The notes beneath the pieces were generated by a model that saw only the letters and a program-made list of their open reading frames with translations, searched no databases and was not told where the DNA came from. DNA of 64,000 bases. Source: Pyxidicoccus fallax (GTDB lineage Bacteria > Myxococcota > Myxococcia > Myxococcales > Myxococcaceae). The DNA is taken from the NCBI RefSeq assembly GCF_012933655.1, contig NZ_JABBJJ010000022.1, forward strand, positions 1-64,000, given 5' to 3'. Shown here piece by piece: positions 1-8,795 of the stretch. Each line of letters begins with the position of its first letter. The first letter of the stretch is position 1. The position numbers and the translations under genes were made by a program.

Positions 1-2
1 CC

Positions 3-914
3 ACCGAGCCCTCCGCGCCGCCCGCCCCGCGCGTCGAGCCGGAGGTCATCCTCCGCACCCACGGCCTCACCCGCGCCTTCGACAAGGTGAAGGCCGTGAA
101 TGGCGTGGACCTCGAGCTGCGGCGTGGAGAGGTGTATGGCTTCCTGGGCCGCAACGGCGCGGGCAAGACGACGACGCTGCGGATGCTGATGGGCATCCTC
201 CGCCCGGATTCGGGTGACATCGAATTGATGGGCGAGCGCGTGGGCCGGGTGCGCGCCGCGCAGAAGCGGCGGCTGGGTTACGTGTCGCAGGAGCAGGTCT
301 TCTACCCGTGGATGACGGCGGTGGAGCTGGGCCGGTTCGTCTCCGGCTTCTATCCGGACTGGGATGACGCGGCCTTCCAGCGGCTATTACGCGTGCTGGA
401 CGTGCCGGCGGACCGCAAGGCGGCGCAGCTGTCCGGCGGCACGCGGATGAAGCTCGGGCTGGCGCTGGCCCTCGCCCACCGCCCGCCGCTGCTCATCCTC
501 GACGAGCCCACCGCCGGCTTGGACCCGGTGGCGCGGCGCGAGTTCCTCGACATCCTCCGCGACCAGGTGCGCAGCGAAGGCCAGACGGCGCTCTTCTCCT
601 CCCACCTCGTGGGCGAGCTGGAGGAGGTGGCGCACCGCATCGGCATCCTCCACGAGGGCCGGCTGCGCTACCAGGGCCCGCTGGACACGCTCCGTCAGTC
701 CGTGCGCCGCGTGGTGCTGGACGCCGCGCCGGAAGTGCCACCGCCCGGCCTCTCCCTGGTGAGGCGCGAGCGCCTGCCGGATGGCCGTGCCGGCCTGGTG
801 TTCTTCGGCGCGCCGGAGGACTGGGCGGCGAGTCCCTTCCCGCCCGAAGCGGTGGAGGCGCTCTCGCTGGAGAGCATCTTCCTCGCCTACGCGCGGCGCT
901 CGGACGAGTCATGA
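3..914 (+). CDS. ABC transporter ATP-binding protein (5' end cut by window)
   Basis: ATPase of an ABC-2 type exporter, acting at the inner face of the cytoplasmic membrane. The frame is open to the window edge, and residues upstream of the GTG at 87 (ILRTHGLTRAF) already read like the first strand of an ABC domain, so the true start lies outside the window. Walker A GRNGAGKTT, signature LSGG, Walker B LLILDEP followed by the D-loop and a switch His (SSH) are all present. The C-terminal 70 residues form the usual DrrA-like tail. The stop overlaps the next permease by 4 bases (ATGA), so the three genes are probably one coupled operon. Substrate unknown. Confidence 0.95.
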   Translation, partial: TEPSAPPAPRVEPEVILRTHGLTRAFDKVKAVNGVDLELRRGEVYGFLGRNGAGKTTTLRMLMGILRPDSGDIELMGERVGRVRAAQKRRLGYVSQEQVFYPWMTAVELGRFVSGFYPDWDDAAFQRLLRVLDVPADRKAAQLSGGTRMKLGLALALAHRPPLLILDEPTAGLDPVARREFLDILRDQVRSEGQTALFSSHLVGELEEVAHRIGILHEGRLRYQGPLDTLRQSVRRVVLDAAPEVPPPGLSLVRRERLPDGRAGLVFFGAPEDWAASPFPPEAVEALSLESIFLAYARRSDES

Positions 915-2767
915 GCACGGGCCTGCTACGCAAGGAGTGGCGCGAGCACCGGGGCGCGGGGCTCCTCTTCCTCATCTTCTACGGGCTGCTGCTCCTGCTG
1001 CTCGTGACCGCAGGAGACCGCTACGCGACGCGGGGCAGCATCTTCGAGCTGCTCAAGCTGCCCACGGTGATGCTGAGCACGGTGGGGGCCATCTTCGTGT
1101 CCCACCGGCTCGTGGTGCGTGAGTACGGCCAGCGCACGCAGCTCTTCCTGGAGGCGCTGCCCCTGTCGCGCGCGCGCATCCTCGTCACGAAGCTGGTGCT
1201 CGGCGCGGCCGTGCTGCTCCTGCCGCTCGCGCTGACCCTCGGCATGCTGGGGAGCATGGAGGCGGTACACAAGGACGTGACGCCCCACTCCCTCCTCCCG
1301 CTCTGGCTGCGCTCGGCGACGCCGGTGCTGCTGGGCTGGACGTTCTTCGCGCTCGCGGGGCTCGTGGGCCGCTTCCGCAATCCGCTCTACATCCTCCTCG
1401 TCATCGGCCTCTTCGCGGCGGACCAGCTCACCGACTTCGAACTCGCGAAGTCGGGCCCCTTCGCGCTGCTCGGCCCCGACTTCTCCTTCGAGCGCCAGCG
1501 CCTCCCCTGGGAGCACCTGGCCACGTGCTGGGCCCTCATCGCCGTGGCCACGGGGTTGTGCTTCGGGCTCGTGCTGTACCGGGACGGGACGCTCACGGAG
1601 CTGCTCTCCCAGCGGATGAGCCACCGCGAGAAGGTGTTCGTCGCGTGTGTCCTCACCGGGCTGTTCGTCGTCATCACCATGATGGACCAGGCGAAGCGGC
1701 GGCAGCCCTTCTCCCTGCGCGACGCGGCCCGGGGGCAGGTGGCGCACTCGACGGTGCAGGTGGCCTCCGGCATCGGGTTCCCGAGGGAAGATGCGGAGCG
1801 GATGGCGGAGCGGCTCGCCACGGACCTCGGGGCGCTGAGCGGCTATCTCGGACTGGAGCGGCTGCCGGCGGTGGCGGTGATGCCCATCCGCGAGCTGGAC
1901 GCGGACGTGTTCCAGCGCGCGAAGCTGGAGGAGGCGGACGGCGTGGTGGTGCGCGCCAACCTCGCGGCCCCGGACTTCGACGTGCGTGCCTTCGAGGCGT
2001 TCCTCTTCCGGGAAGTGCTCATCTGGGCCAGCGAGGGCGTCGTGCTGCGCGAGGAGCGGCAGTGGCTGCTGGACGGCTTCACCACCTGGTGGGCGCACCG
2101 CGACGGCGAGGCGCGGCTGTCCCCGCGCGCGGCGGTGGCCTCGCGGGACGACTTCGACACGCGGCGCTGGCTGGGCACGCGCGAGCGGCTCGGGCCCTGC
2201 CTGTCGGGCGCGCTGGCCGCGCTAGGCGTCCAGGTGCTGCGCGAGCGGCTGGGGGACGGGGACTTCCAGTCGCTGATACAAGGTCTCCTCGCGCCGCCCC
2301 GCCGGACGGGCTTCTGGGGTCTCGCGATGGAGCCGCGCCTGGGCGCGCTGCTGAGCGAGCACGGGGGACTCACCGAGGACGAGCTGGCGCGACGGTGGCG
2401 CGAGGCGCTGCGCGGTGAGCGCGAGGCCCACGCGGCACTGGTGGAGTCGCTCGCCGCGCTGAGCCCCGCGCTCTCGGTGGTGGCGGAGTCGGAGGAGACC
2501 TTCCGCCTGGAGCACGCGCTGCGAGGTTCGAAGAACGTGGAGCTGCCCGCCCGGTACGCGCTCCTCTACGGCAAGCTGACGCCCTTCGGGCACGAGGTGT
2601 CCCCCGACACGCTGTCCCGGCAGGACGCGCCCTCCTCCGCTCCGGACGGAGCACGGCTGCCGCGGACGCTGGTGCGGGGAGAGCGCTGGCTCTTCGTGAT
2701 GCAGGTGGAATCCGCCCCGCTCGGCTGTCCCGTGCGCGTGCTGGCGGAGCGGAGGGCCATCCCATGA
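911..2767 (+). CDS. ABC-2 type permease with degenerate peptidase-like domain
   Basis: Membrane subunit of the exporter. The N-terminal ~250 residues carry about seven hydrophobic segments (for example LLFLIFYGLLLLLLV and VLLLPLALTLGML). The rest is soluble and aligns by eye with the peptidase domain of the next gene: VVVRANLAAPDFD matches TLRLNLAGLDDAS, and LLDGFTTWW matches LSEGLATYV. The zinc motif is lost: the HETTH position of the neighbour reads REVLI (about 367-371), and the downstream Glu is Asp (about 388). I infer a duplicated permease-peptidase whose second domain became non-catalytic. Start ATG overlaps the previous stop. Confidence 0.85.
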   Translation: MSTGLLRKEWREHRGAGLLFLIFYGLLLLLLVTAGDRYATRGSIFELLKLPTVMLSTVGAIFVSHRLVVREYGQRTQLFLEALPLSRARILVTKLVLGAAVLLLPLALTLGMLGSMEAVHKDVTPHSLLPLWLRSATPVLLGWTFFALAGLVGRFRNPLYILLVIGLFAADQLTDFELAKSGPFALLGPDFSFERQRLPWEHLATCWALIAVATGLCFGLVLYRDGTLTELLSQRMSHREKVFVACVLTGLFVVITMMDQAKRRQPFSLRDAARGQVAHSTVQVASGIGFPREDAERMAERLATDLGALSGYLGLERLPAVAVMPIRELDADVFQRAKLEEADGVVVRANLAAPDFDVRAFEAFLFREVLIWASEGVVLREERQWLLDGFTTWWAHRDGEARLSPRAAVASRDDFDTRRWLGTRERLGPCLSGALAALGVQVLRERLGDGDFQSLIQGLLAPPRRTGFWGLAMEPRLGALLSEHGGLTEDELARRWREALRGEREAHAALVESLAALSPALSVVAESEETFRLEHALRGSKNVELPARYALLYGKLTPFGHEVSPDTLSRQDAPSSAPDGARLPRTLVRGERWLFVMQVESAPLGCPVRVLAERRAIP

Positions 2768-4647
2768 GACACCCGCTCGTGGCCAAGGAGCTGCGCGACC
2801 AGCGGCCATTCCTCTGGCTCGCCCTCTTCTTCATCGCCGTCGAGGTCATCTCCACGCTGTGGACGGAGCCCCTGGGCTTCGCCCCCTATGCGAGCACCTT
2901 CGTGGAGCGCTTCAAGGCGGGGGGCGACCTGTCCATCCTGACGTCCATCTTCACGTTCGCGCTGGGCAGCGGCCTGATGGTGCGTGAGCAGGACGACCGC
3001 ACGCTGGAGTTCCTCGACGCGCTGCCCACCTCTCGCTTGCAGCTCTTCGGAGTGAAGGTGCTCGTCGCGCTGGGCACGGTGCTGGTGTACCCGCTCGGGG
3101 TGAGCTTGTGGCTCCTGGGAGCGCACGTGCTGTCGCGCACCTCGCTGGACCCGGGGCTGCACCTGGACATGCTGGCCGTGGGCACGGTGCTGCGAGTGGC
3201 GCAGGCCTTCACGGTGCTGGCGCTGGCGCTGGCGCTGGCCCCGCTGCGGCGGCTGGGCTGGACGGCGCTGGCGGTGCTGATGCTGGCCCAGTCGCTGCTC
3301 CAGGAGCGGGTGCCGTGGCTGTCCGCGCTCAACCCGCTGCGCCTCACCGAGCCGGAGTTCGAGGGCACGCGCTGGCGCTGGCCCCTGGAGGCACTGGGGC
3401 TCCAGCTCTCCGTGGCGTGCGTGCTGATGGCGCTGGCGCTGGCGCAGTTCCTCGGGCTCGGGGAGCGGCTGGCCGGCGCCATGCAGCGGCGGCTTCAGGG
3501 CTCGTGGATGGGCACGCTGGCGACGCTGGCGACCATCGGGATGTTCTTCGCGGTCCTGGTCCAGGTGTTCGAGAACGAGGGCGAGGAGGCGAAGGAGGAC
3601 GTCGGCGGCAGCTCCAAGGTGGAGTTCCCCTCCATGACGTCCGCGCAGGCGGACACGGGGCACTACCGGTTCACCTACCCCTCCCACCTGAGCCGGCGGG
3701 CGCAGCCGCTGCTGCAAGACGCGGACTCCGTCTTCGAGGAGGTGCGCACGTTCCTCGGCGTGGAGGCGGGCGCGCCCATCCAAGCCGACCTCGGCGGCAG
3801 CGCGCGGCACACGGCGGGCACGGCCTATTGGAACACCCTGCGGCTGAACCTCGCCGGGCTCGACGACGCGAGCGGCGCGCGCGACGTGCTCCGCCACGAG
3901 ACGACGCACGTGCTCGCCCAGCGCATCACCGGCGTGGAGGCCGCGCCCCGCCTGTCGGCCATGAGGCTGCTGAGCGAGGGACTGGCCACGTATGTCGAGC
4001 ACCGCTTCGGTGCGAACGCCGAGGAGCTGGAGGCGTACGAGGTGATTGCCGCGGCGGCCCGGGCGCGGCGCGAGGTGAAGACGGAGGAGCTGCTGGACCT
4101 GGACCGGCTCGCGGCGGAGCGGGACGAGAACTGGGTGTACCCGCTGGGCCGCGCCTTCATCGAGGTGCTGGTGCGGCGGCACGGGGACGGGGCTCCGGCG
4201 CGCGTCCTGGCGGCGCTCGGGAGGAAGGACGCGCCCGAGGGGCTGGAGGGCGCGCTGGCGTGGCAGGACGCGTTCCAGACCGCGGGCATCGACCTGTCGC
4301 GGGTGTTCGACGACTTCTTCGCCTACCTGGACGAGCAGGCGCTGCGACACGCGAGCGTCATCGACTCGCTGCCGCGCCCGCGCGGCGCCGTGGAGCGGAA
4401 GGACGAGCGGGTGGGCATCCGCGCCGTGGTGGATGGACCCATTCCAGAGGGGTGGCGTGTCGTCTGCCGCTTCCGGCCGGAGGAGACGTCGGAGCCGCAC
4501 GAGGTGGATGGGCCCTACTCCGGGCCCGGGCCCCACTGGCGCGAGCCGTCCGAACTGTCGGAAGGAAATCTCTGGTACCAGCTGGGGCTGCAGGGACCGC
4601 ACGGTTTCGTTCTCTACGAGCCGTGGACGCTGGTTCGCGCCCGCTGA
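2764..4647 (+). CDS. ABC-2 type permease fused to a gluzincin-like metallopeptidase domain
   Basis: A 627-aa membrane protein. Residues ~1-265 have about six hydrophobic helices typical of ABC-2 permeases (including VREQDDRTLEFLDALPTSR, the cytoplasmic loop also seen in the previous gene). A soluble domain follows, containing HETTH at 378-382 and a third zinc ligand candidate in LSEGLATY (Glu405, 23 residues on), the HExxH...E arrangement of gluzincins (M1/M61-type). The C-terminal ~80 residues after a polar linker may be a small beta domain. Starts inside the stop of the previous gene. Such fusions suggest export coupled to proteolysis or to sensing; substrate and sidedness of the domain are not visible. 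Confidence 0.85.
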   Translation: MRHPLVAKELRDQRPFLWLALFFIAVEVISTLWTEPLGFAPYASTFVERFKAGGDLSILTSIFTFALGSGLMVREQDDRTLEFLDALPTSRLQLFGVKVLVALGTVLVYPLGVSLWLLGAHVLSRTSLDPGLHLDMLAVGTVLRVAQAFTVLALALALAPLRRLGWTALAVLMLAQSLLQERVPWLSALNPLRLTEPEFEGTRWRWPLEALGLQLSVACVLMALALAQFLGLGERLAGAMQRRLQGSWMGTLATLATIGMFFAVLVQVFENEGEEAKEDVGGSSKVEFPSMTSAQADTGHYRFTYPSHLSRRAQPLLQDADSVFEEVRTFLGVEAGAPIQADLGGSARHTAGTAYWNTLRLNLAGLDDASGARDVLRHETTHVLAQRITGVEAAPRLSAMRLLSEGLATYVEHRFGANAEELEAYEVIAAAARARREVKTEELLDLDRLAAERDENWVYPLGRAFIEVLVRRHGDGAPARVLAALGRKDAPEGLEGALAWQDAFQTAGIDLSRVFDDFFAYLDEQALRHASVIDSLPRPRGAVERKDERVGIRAVVDGPIPEGWRVVCRFRPEETSEPHEVDGPYSGPGPHWREPSELSEGNLWYQLGLQGPHGFVLYEPWTLVRAR

Positions 4648-4681
4648 GTGTGGACTGATGGCGGCCGTGGAGGGCCTTGGG

Positions 4682-5602
4682 ATGGCGCACTCACGGGACT
4701 ACATGGCGAGGCTGGGCTTCGACGCGCGGGAGCTCGCCAGCCGTCGCCTCTTCTTCCAACTGGGCGATGACGACCTCGCCCGGCTCGCGACGCTGCGGCC
4801 CTTCGCCGAGCGGCACAACGACGCCATCGTCGATGCCTTCTACAACGAGCTGCTCCTCCAGCATCCGGAGAGCCGCCTCTTCTTCACCGACCCGGCCGTG
4901 CTCCACCGGGCCATGAGCGCGCAGAAGCAGTACTTCCTCCAGCTCTTCTCCGGCGTCTGTGACTTGGACTACGTGGAGGACCGGCTGCGCGTGGGCACCA
5001 CGCACCAGCGCATCGGCGTGGACCCCAAGTGGTACCTCGGTGCGTATGCCCACTACCTGCGGCTCATCGCCGCACGCCTCTTCCAGGAGCAGGGCTCCAC
5101 AAGCGATTCCGATGCGCTCTTCCGGAGCATCCAGAAGAGGGTGTTCTTCGACATGTCCATCGCCATCGAGACGTACATCGCGGTGGGCGTGGAGACGATT
5201 CAGCGGCAGGAAGCGGCCATCCGGGAGCTGTCCACGCCGGTCATCCAGATTGCGGACCAGGTGCTGCTGCTGCCGCTCGTCGGCGCCCTCGACGCCGAGC
5301 GCGCGCGGCAGGTGATGGAGGCGCTGCTGGCGCGCGTGGTGGAGTCACAGGCCCGGGTGCTCATCGTGGACATCGCGGGCGTGCCGGTGGTGGACACCCG
5401 CGTGGCCAACCACCTCCTCCAGACGACCGAGTCGGTGCGGCTGCTGGGCGCCACCACCATCCTTACCGGCATCCGCGCCCAGATTGCGCAGATGCTGGTG
5501 CAGATTGGCGTGGACCTGTCCGCCATGCACACCTGCGCCAGCCTGCAGGAGGGGCTGGTGCTGGCGCTGAGCATGACGGGCCGGGTCATCCGCTCGAAGT
5601 GA
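4682..5602 (+). CDS. Globin-coupled STAS protein (RsbR-like sensor)
   Basis: Cytoplasmic 306-aa protein. Residues ~8-170 form a protoglobin/globin-sensor domain with proximal His candidate 108 in THQRIGV. Residues ~190-300 form a STAS domain with the DIAGVPVVDTRVA segment that in RsbR/SpoIIAA relatives carries the phosphorylated Ser/Thr. Established for the family: haem or ligand binding modulates a stressosome-like partner switch. No kinase or phosphatase partner lies beside it. I chose ATG 4682 because GGAGGG lies about 8 bases upstream and globin homology begins right after; an in-frame ATG at 4658 lacks a good ribosome-binding site. Confidence 0.85.
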   Translation: MAHSRDYMARLGFDARELASRRLFFQLGDDDLARLATLRPFAERHNDAIVDAFYNELLLQHPESRLFFTDPAVLHRAMSAQKQYFLQLFSGVCDLDYVEDRLRVGTTHQRIGVDPKWYLGAYAHYLRLIAARLFQEQGSTSDSDALFRSIQKRVFFDMSIAIETYIAVGVETIQRQEAAIRELSTPVIQIADQVLLLPLVGALDAERARQVMEALLARVVESQARVLIVDIAGVPVVDTRVANHLLQTTESVRLLGATTILTGIRAQIAQMLVQIGVDLSAMHTCASLQEGLVLALSMTGRVIRSK

Positions 5603-5614
5603 GTGGAGGGCCCG

Positions 5615-6715
5615 CTACTTCGCGGGGGCCGGCGGAGCGATGAGCTTCAGGTCCAGCTGGTCCAGCTTCGACAGGACGCGGTCGAACCGGAAGGGCGGCG
5701 GCGTCCGCGGGTACACGTAGGCGGTGTACGGGTCTCCGAGGGTGCGGAAGAACGGCTCGAACAGGCCCGGGGTGAGCAGGCCGACGAAGCGCGTGTAGTG
5801 GCTGTTGAGCTGGTAGGCGTGAATCGTGCGCGCGGGCGCGTGGACGAAGTCACCTGGGGACAGCGTCAGCGTCTGGTCATTGACCCGCATCGTCATGGAG
5901 CCATCCAGGCACATGAAGGTCTCCGTGTGCTTCTCGTGGAAGTGCGCGGGAATCATCGGCCCGGAGGGGCCCTCGGTCATGACGATGAGGAACCTGCCGT
6001 CGCTCGTCCGCGAGTCACCCAGGAAGGAGAAGAGCTGGTCACCCGCGACGAGGCGCTCGCCCTCCCCGGAGGCCAGGACGTAGGGGGCCTTCCTGCCGGG
6101 CAGCGTGCCGTTGGTGACGCGCTTCGGGGTGCCCCTGCCCGGTGCCTTGCCCGTGAAGCGGACGTCTGCGCTGGCCTCGGCCTTCTTGAGCAGCTCCCTG
6201 GACAGCTCGGGCTTCGCGTCGGGCGGCTGCACATGGCCCGCGTAGGGCTGGCCGAGCGCCTTGTAGAGCGAGGACATCTCCTTCCCGGTGCTCCAGGAGA
6301 CGAGCCGGGTCCGGTGGCTGCGCATCGAGAAGGCGTGCGGGGTGCCTTCCGGGATGCTCGCGTAGTCCCCCTGGATGAGGAGGTAGTGCTCCTGTCCGAG
6401 CCACAGCTCCACCTCTCCGTCGAGGACGAGGAGGGCCTCGTGCGTGCGCGCGTGAGTGTGGAGCGGGAAGTTCGCGTCGCGTCCGCCCGTGAGGACGGCG
6501 GCTTCGAAGAGTTCGCCGGTGTCGTTGCCCCGTGCCACCAGGTCCGCCACCAGTCCGCCCACGAGGTACCGCTCGCCCTCCCCGCTCCGGATGAAATAGG
6601 GCACCGCCGAGCCCGGCAGCTTGCCCTCGGGAACGACCTTCTGGATGTCCATCGCCAGGGAGCCCTGGCTCCAGCCGAGGGCCATTGCCAGCATCGCCGC
6701 CAACATGTGTCTCAT
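5615..6715 (-). CDS. Secreted bicupin, quercetin 2,3-dioxygenase-like
   Basis: A 366-aa two-cupin protein with an N-terminal signal peptide (start MRHMLAAMLAMALGW). The first cupin has PLHTHARTHEALLVLDGEV with distal GTPHAF; the second has PAHFHEKHTETFMCLDGSM with distal RTIHAY. Each gives the HxH...E...H metal set. The architecture matches bacterial quercetin dioxygenase-like bicupins, which cleave flavonols with O2, but substrate cannot be read from the sequence. It is divergent from the LysR gene at 6818, which probably controls it. The open frame runs on upstream, but the start is set by the signal peptide and by the divergent promoter space. Confidence 0.85.
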   Translation of the reverse strand: MRHMLAAMLAMALGWSQGSLAMDIQKVVPEGKLPGSAVPYFIRSGEGERYLVGGLVADLVARGNDTGELFEAAVLTGGRDANFPLHTHARTHEALLVLDGEVELWLGQEHYLLIQGDYASIPEGTPHAFSMRSHRTRLVSWSTGKEMSSLYKALGQPYAGHVQPPDAKPELSRELLKKAEASADVRFTGKAPGRGTPKRVTNGTLPGRKAPYVLASGEGERLVAGDQLFSFLGDSRTSDGRFLIVMTEGPSGPMIPAHFHEKHTETFMCLDGSMTMRVNDQTLTLSPGDFVHAPARTIHAYQLNSHYTRFVGLLTPGLFEPFFRTLGDPYTAYVYPRTPPPFRFDRVLSKLDQLDLKLIAPPAPAK

Positions 6716-6781
6716 TGATTCCTGCCTGTAGTTCGAGATGTGCACGGCAAGAATGTGGAGGGCACGTCGAGCAGTCCAATC

Positions 6782-6803
6782 GATTAAAAGGGCGTCTGTA
6801 ATC
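6782..6803. promoter_or_regulatory. Candidate LysR-type operator
   Basis: Inverted repeat GATTA-N12-TAATC in the bicupin/LysR divergent intergenic space, 14 bases before the LysR start. It fits the dyad spacing of LysR-type boxes and the region is locally AT-richer than its surroundings. Position and symmetry only; binding is inferred. Confidence 0.35.
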
Positions 6804-6817
6804 ATTCGAGGTGATGA

Positions 6818-7699
6818 ATGGAGCTGCGCCATCTCCGCTACTTCGTGGCGGTTGCCGAGGAGCTGCACTTCGCGCGCGCGGCGCGGCGGCTGCACATCGT
6901 CCAGCCCGCGCTGAGCATGCAGATCAAGGCGTTGGAGGAGGAGCTGGGGACGCGGCTGCTCGAACGGACGCGGCGGCACGTGGAGCTCACCGAGGCGGGA
7001 AGGCTCTTCCTGGAGGAGGCCCGTCAGACGCTGGAGCAGGCGGAGCGCGCCGCCCGGGTAGCGAAGCGCGCGGGCCGGGGAGAGCTGGGACGCATCGAGC
7101 TTGGCTACTCCGTCAACGCGGCCTACTCGGGCGTCCTGGCAGGGACGCTGAAGGCGTTCCGCCAACGGGCGCCGGACATCGAAGTCCGGCTGCACGAGCT
7201 GCATGCGTTCGACCAGCGCGAGGCCCTGTTGGAAGGCCGCATCCACGTGGGCTTCATCACGGCCCCGGGGCTCCGCCTCCCACCAGAGCTGGCCGGGGTC
7301 CGGGTGGGAGCCTGGCCGCTCATGGTCGCCCTGCCCTCCGACCACCCGCTCGCCAGGCGGGAGCGCATCCCGGCGAAGCTGCTGGTGGAGGAGCCCTTCG
7401 TGGACTTCACCGGCGCGAAGGACGAGCAGGGCCTACCGCTCATGCAGCGGCTCGGGGGCTTCTCGCCCCGAATCCGCTACCGCAGCACGAACATCATGGC
7501 GGTCATCAGCCTCGTGGCCGCGGGGTTCGGCGTCGCCCTGGTTCCCGCCTCCATCGTGCCGCTCGACATTGGAGGCGGCGTTGCCTACCGGCCGCTCACC
7601 GGCGTCACGGAGGTGATGGAGCTGCTGGTCGCGTACCGCCGCAACGAGAAGGCCCCGGTGGTACGGGCGTTCCTGGAGGTCCTCCGGGCCCGGCCTTGA
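6818..7699 (+). CDS. LysR family transcriptional regulator
   Basis: A 293-aa regulator. Residues 1-60 are the winged helix-turn-helix (MELRHLRYFVAVAEELHF, then RRLHIVQPALSMQIKALEEELG), followed by the linker helix and a periplasmic-binding-protein-like effector domain from about residue 90 (GELGRIELGYSVNAAYSG). Full length for the family. Divergent from the bicupin gene, the classic LysR layout, so it likely activates that gene in response to its aromatic substrate or product and represses itself. The following mntP gene is co-directional but 93 bases away and need not belong to the regulon. Confidence 0.93.
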   Translation: MELRHLRYFVAVAEELHFARAARRLHIVQPALSMQIKALEEELGTRLLERTRRHVELTEAGRLFLEEARQTLEQAERAARVAKRAGRGELGRIELGYSVNAAYSGVLAGTLKAFRQRAPDIEVRLHELHAFDQREALLEGRIHVGFITAPGLRLPPELAGVRVGAWPLMVALPSDHPLARRERIPAKLLVEEPFVDFTGAKDEQGLPLMQRLGGFSPRIRYRSTNIMAVISLVAAGFGVALVPASIVPLDIGGGVAYRPLTGVTEVMELLVAYRRNEKAPVVRAFLEVLRARP

Positions 7700-7792
7700 C
7701 ACCCCGAGGACCCGGGCCCACGCATTGTGCGGCAGGTCGCCCGCCTCACTTCATCGCTTCCAGTCCAGGCGGGCCTCGGGTAGAGGCCCCCC

Positions 7793-8404
7793 ATGGCAAT
7801 GCTGGACCTGCTGCTCCTCGCGCTGGGACTCTCCATGGACGCCACGGCCGTGTCCGTGGCGAGCTCGCTCGCGGCTCCGCGTGTCCGGGCACGAGACGCC
7901 CTGCTGCTGTCCTTCCTGTTCGGCCTCTTCCAGGCCGTCATGCCAGTCATTGGCTGGGCCGTGGGGGCCCAGTTCGCGGCGGCCATCGCCGACTGGGACC
8001 ACTGGCTCGCCTTCGTGCTGCTGGGAGGCATCGGGGCCAAGATGCTCCACGAGGCCTACACCCACCGTCACCCGGGGACAGACGCCGCGGACAAGGAAGA
8101 CGCGCGCAAGGCGAACGAGGCCCCTGGTGAGCGCGACCCGTTCCACCTGGGCCGGCTCGTCATCATGGCCTTCGCCACCAGCATCGACGCGCTCGCCGCC
8201 GGGGTGACGCTGCCCGTGCTGGACGTCCACATCGCCACGGCGGCCGCCATCATCGGTGGCATCACCTTCGCCCTGTGCCTGCTGGGCGTGAGCGTCGGCC
8301 GCCGGTTCGGCGACGCGCTCGAGGGCAAGCTCGACATCGTCGGCGGCCTCGTCCTCATCGGGCTCGGCGTGAAGACCTTGGTCGAGCACCTGAGCGCTGG
8401 GTGA
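7793..8404 (+). CDS. mntP: MntP-type manganese efflux pump
   Basis: A 203-aa inner-membrane protein of the MntP (DUF204) family, which exports Mn2+ and protects against manganese toxicity. About six hydrophobic helices arranged as two repeats, each with the family aspartate motif: LALGLSMDATAVSVAS near the N-terminus and AFATSIDALAAGVTL at the midpoint. A charged cytoplasmic loop (about 100-120) is enriched in Asp, Lys and Arg. The 93-base leader is too short and shows no recognisable yybP-ykoY manganese riboswitch fold. Start ATG 7793 gives the MAMLDLLLLALGLSMD N-terminus. Confidence 0.93.
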   Translation: MAMLDLLLLALGLSMDATAVSVASSLAAPRVRARDALLLSFLFGLFQAVMPVIGWAVGAQFAAAIADWDHWLAFVLLGGIGAKMLHEAYTHRHPGTDAADKEDARKANEAPGERDPFHLGRLVIMAFATSIDALAAGVTLPVLDVHIATAAAIIGGITFALCLLGVSVGRRFGDALEGKLDIVGGLVLIGLGVKTLVEHLSAG

Positions 8405-8423
8405 CGGGAGAGGACGAGGGGCG

Positions 8424-8795
8424 TCACTCCACTTTGAGCGTGCCGCTCTTCCATTCCTCGAGTGTCATCGACGCACTGAGTCCCATCAAACTCAAAGGCG
8501 GGGCCGACAGCGCAGACAAAGTGCGCGCTGCCTCGTCTGGCGCAAACCCCAAGGCAGCGGTTGCCGCCCAGTACCGTGTGCCTTGTTCAGGGTCGGTCAG
8601 GAGCCTCAAAATGGGCTCCTGCACTTCAGCCCCACGAGCACGCAACTCCGCCCTGAGGGCCGCAGCCAGATCGTATTCCTTGTTGGCCGCCCTGGTGTTG
8701 CGTGCGTTCAGCAGGCGTCCATGCCTGGCCGAAACCTCCCGGAAGCGCTCAATCAGCTCTCCCGCTGTCAGCATCTTGAGTTCGCCGGGTTTCAT
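8424..8795 (-). CDS. DUF2019-like immunity protein for the adjacent SitA-like toxin
   Basis: A 123-aa cytoplasmic protein of helical repeats (LTAGELIERFREVSARHGRLL, then LRARGAEVQEPILRLL and RYWAATAALGFAPDEAARTL). This pattern resembles the DUF2019/HEAT-like proteins that accompany polymorphic toxins in myxobacteria. Its ATG overlaps the toxin stop by 4 bases (ATGA), so toxin and immunity are translated as a unit, with toxin first. Function as immunity is inferred from position, size and fold; a second in-frame ATG lies 7 codons inside. Confidence 0.75.
   Translation of the reverse strand: MKPGELKMLTAGELIERFREVSARHGRLLNARNTRAANKEYDLAAALRAELRARGAEVQEPILRLLTDPEQGTRYWAATAALGFAPDEAARTLSALSAPPLSLMGLSASMTLEEWKSGTLKVE

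Noticed and set aside
7700-7792. yybP-ykoY manganese riboswitch before mntP
   Set aside because: The 93-base space lacks the conserved loop sequences and is short for the aptamer plus expression platform.
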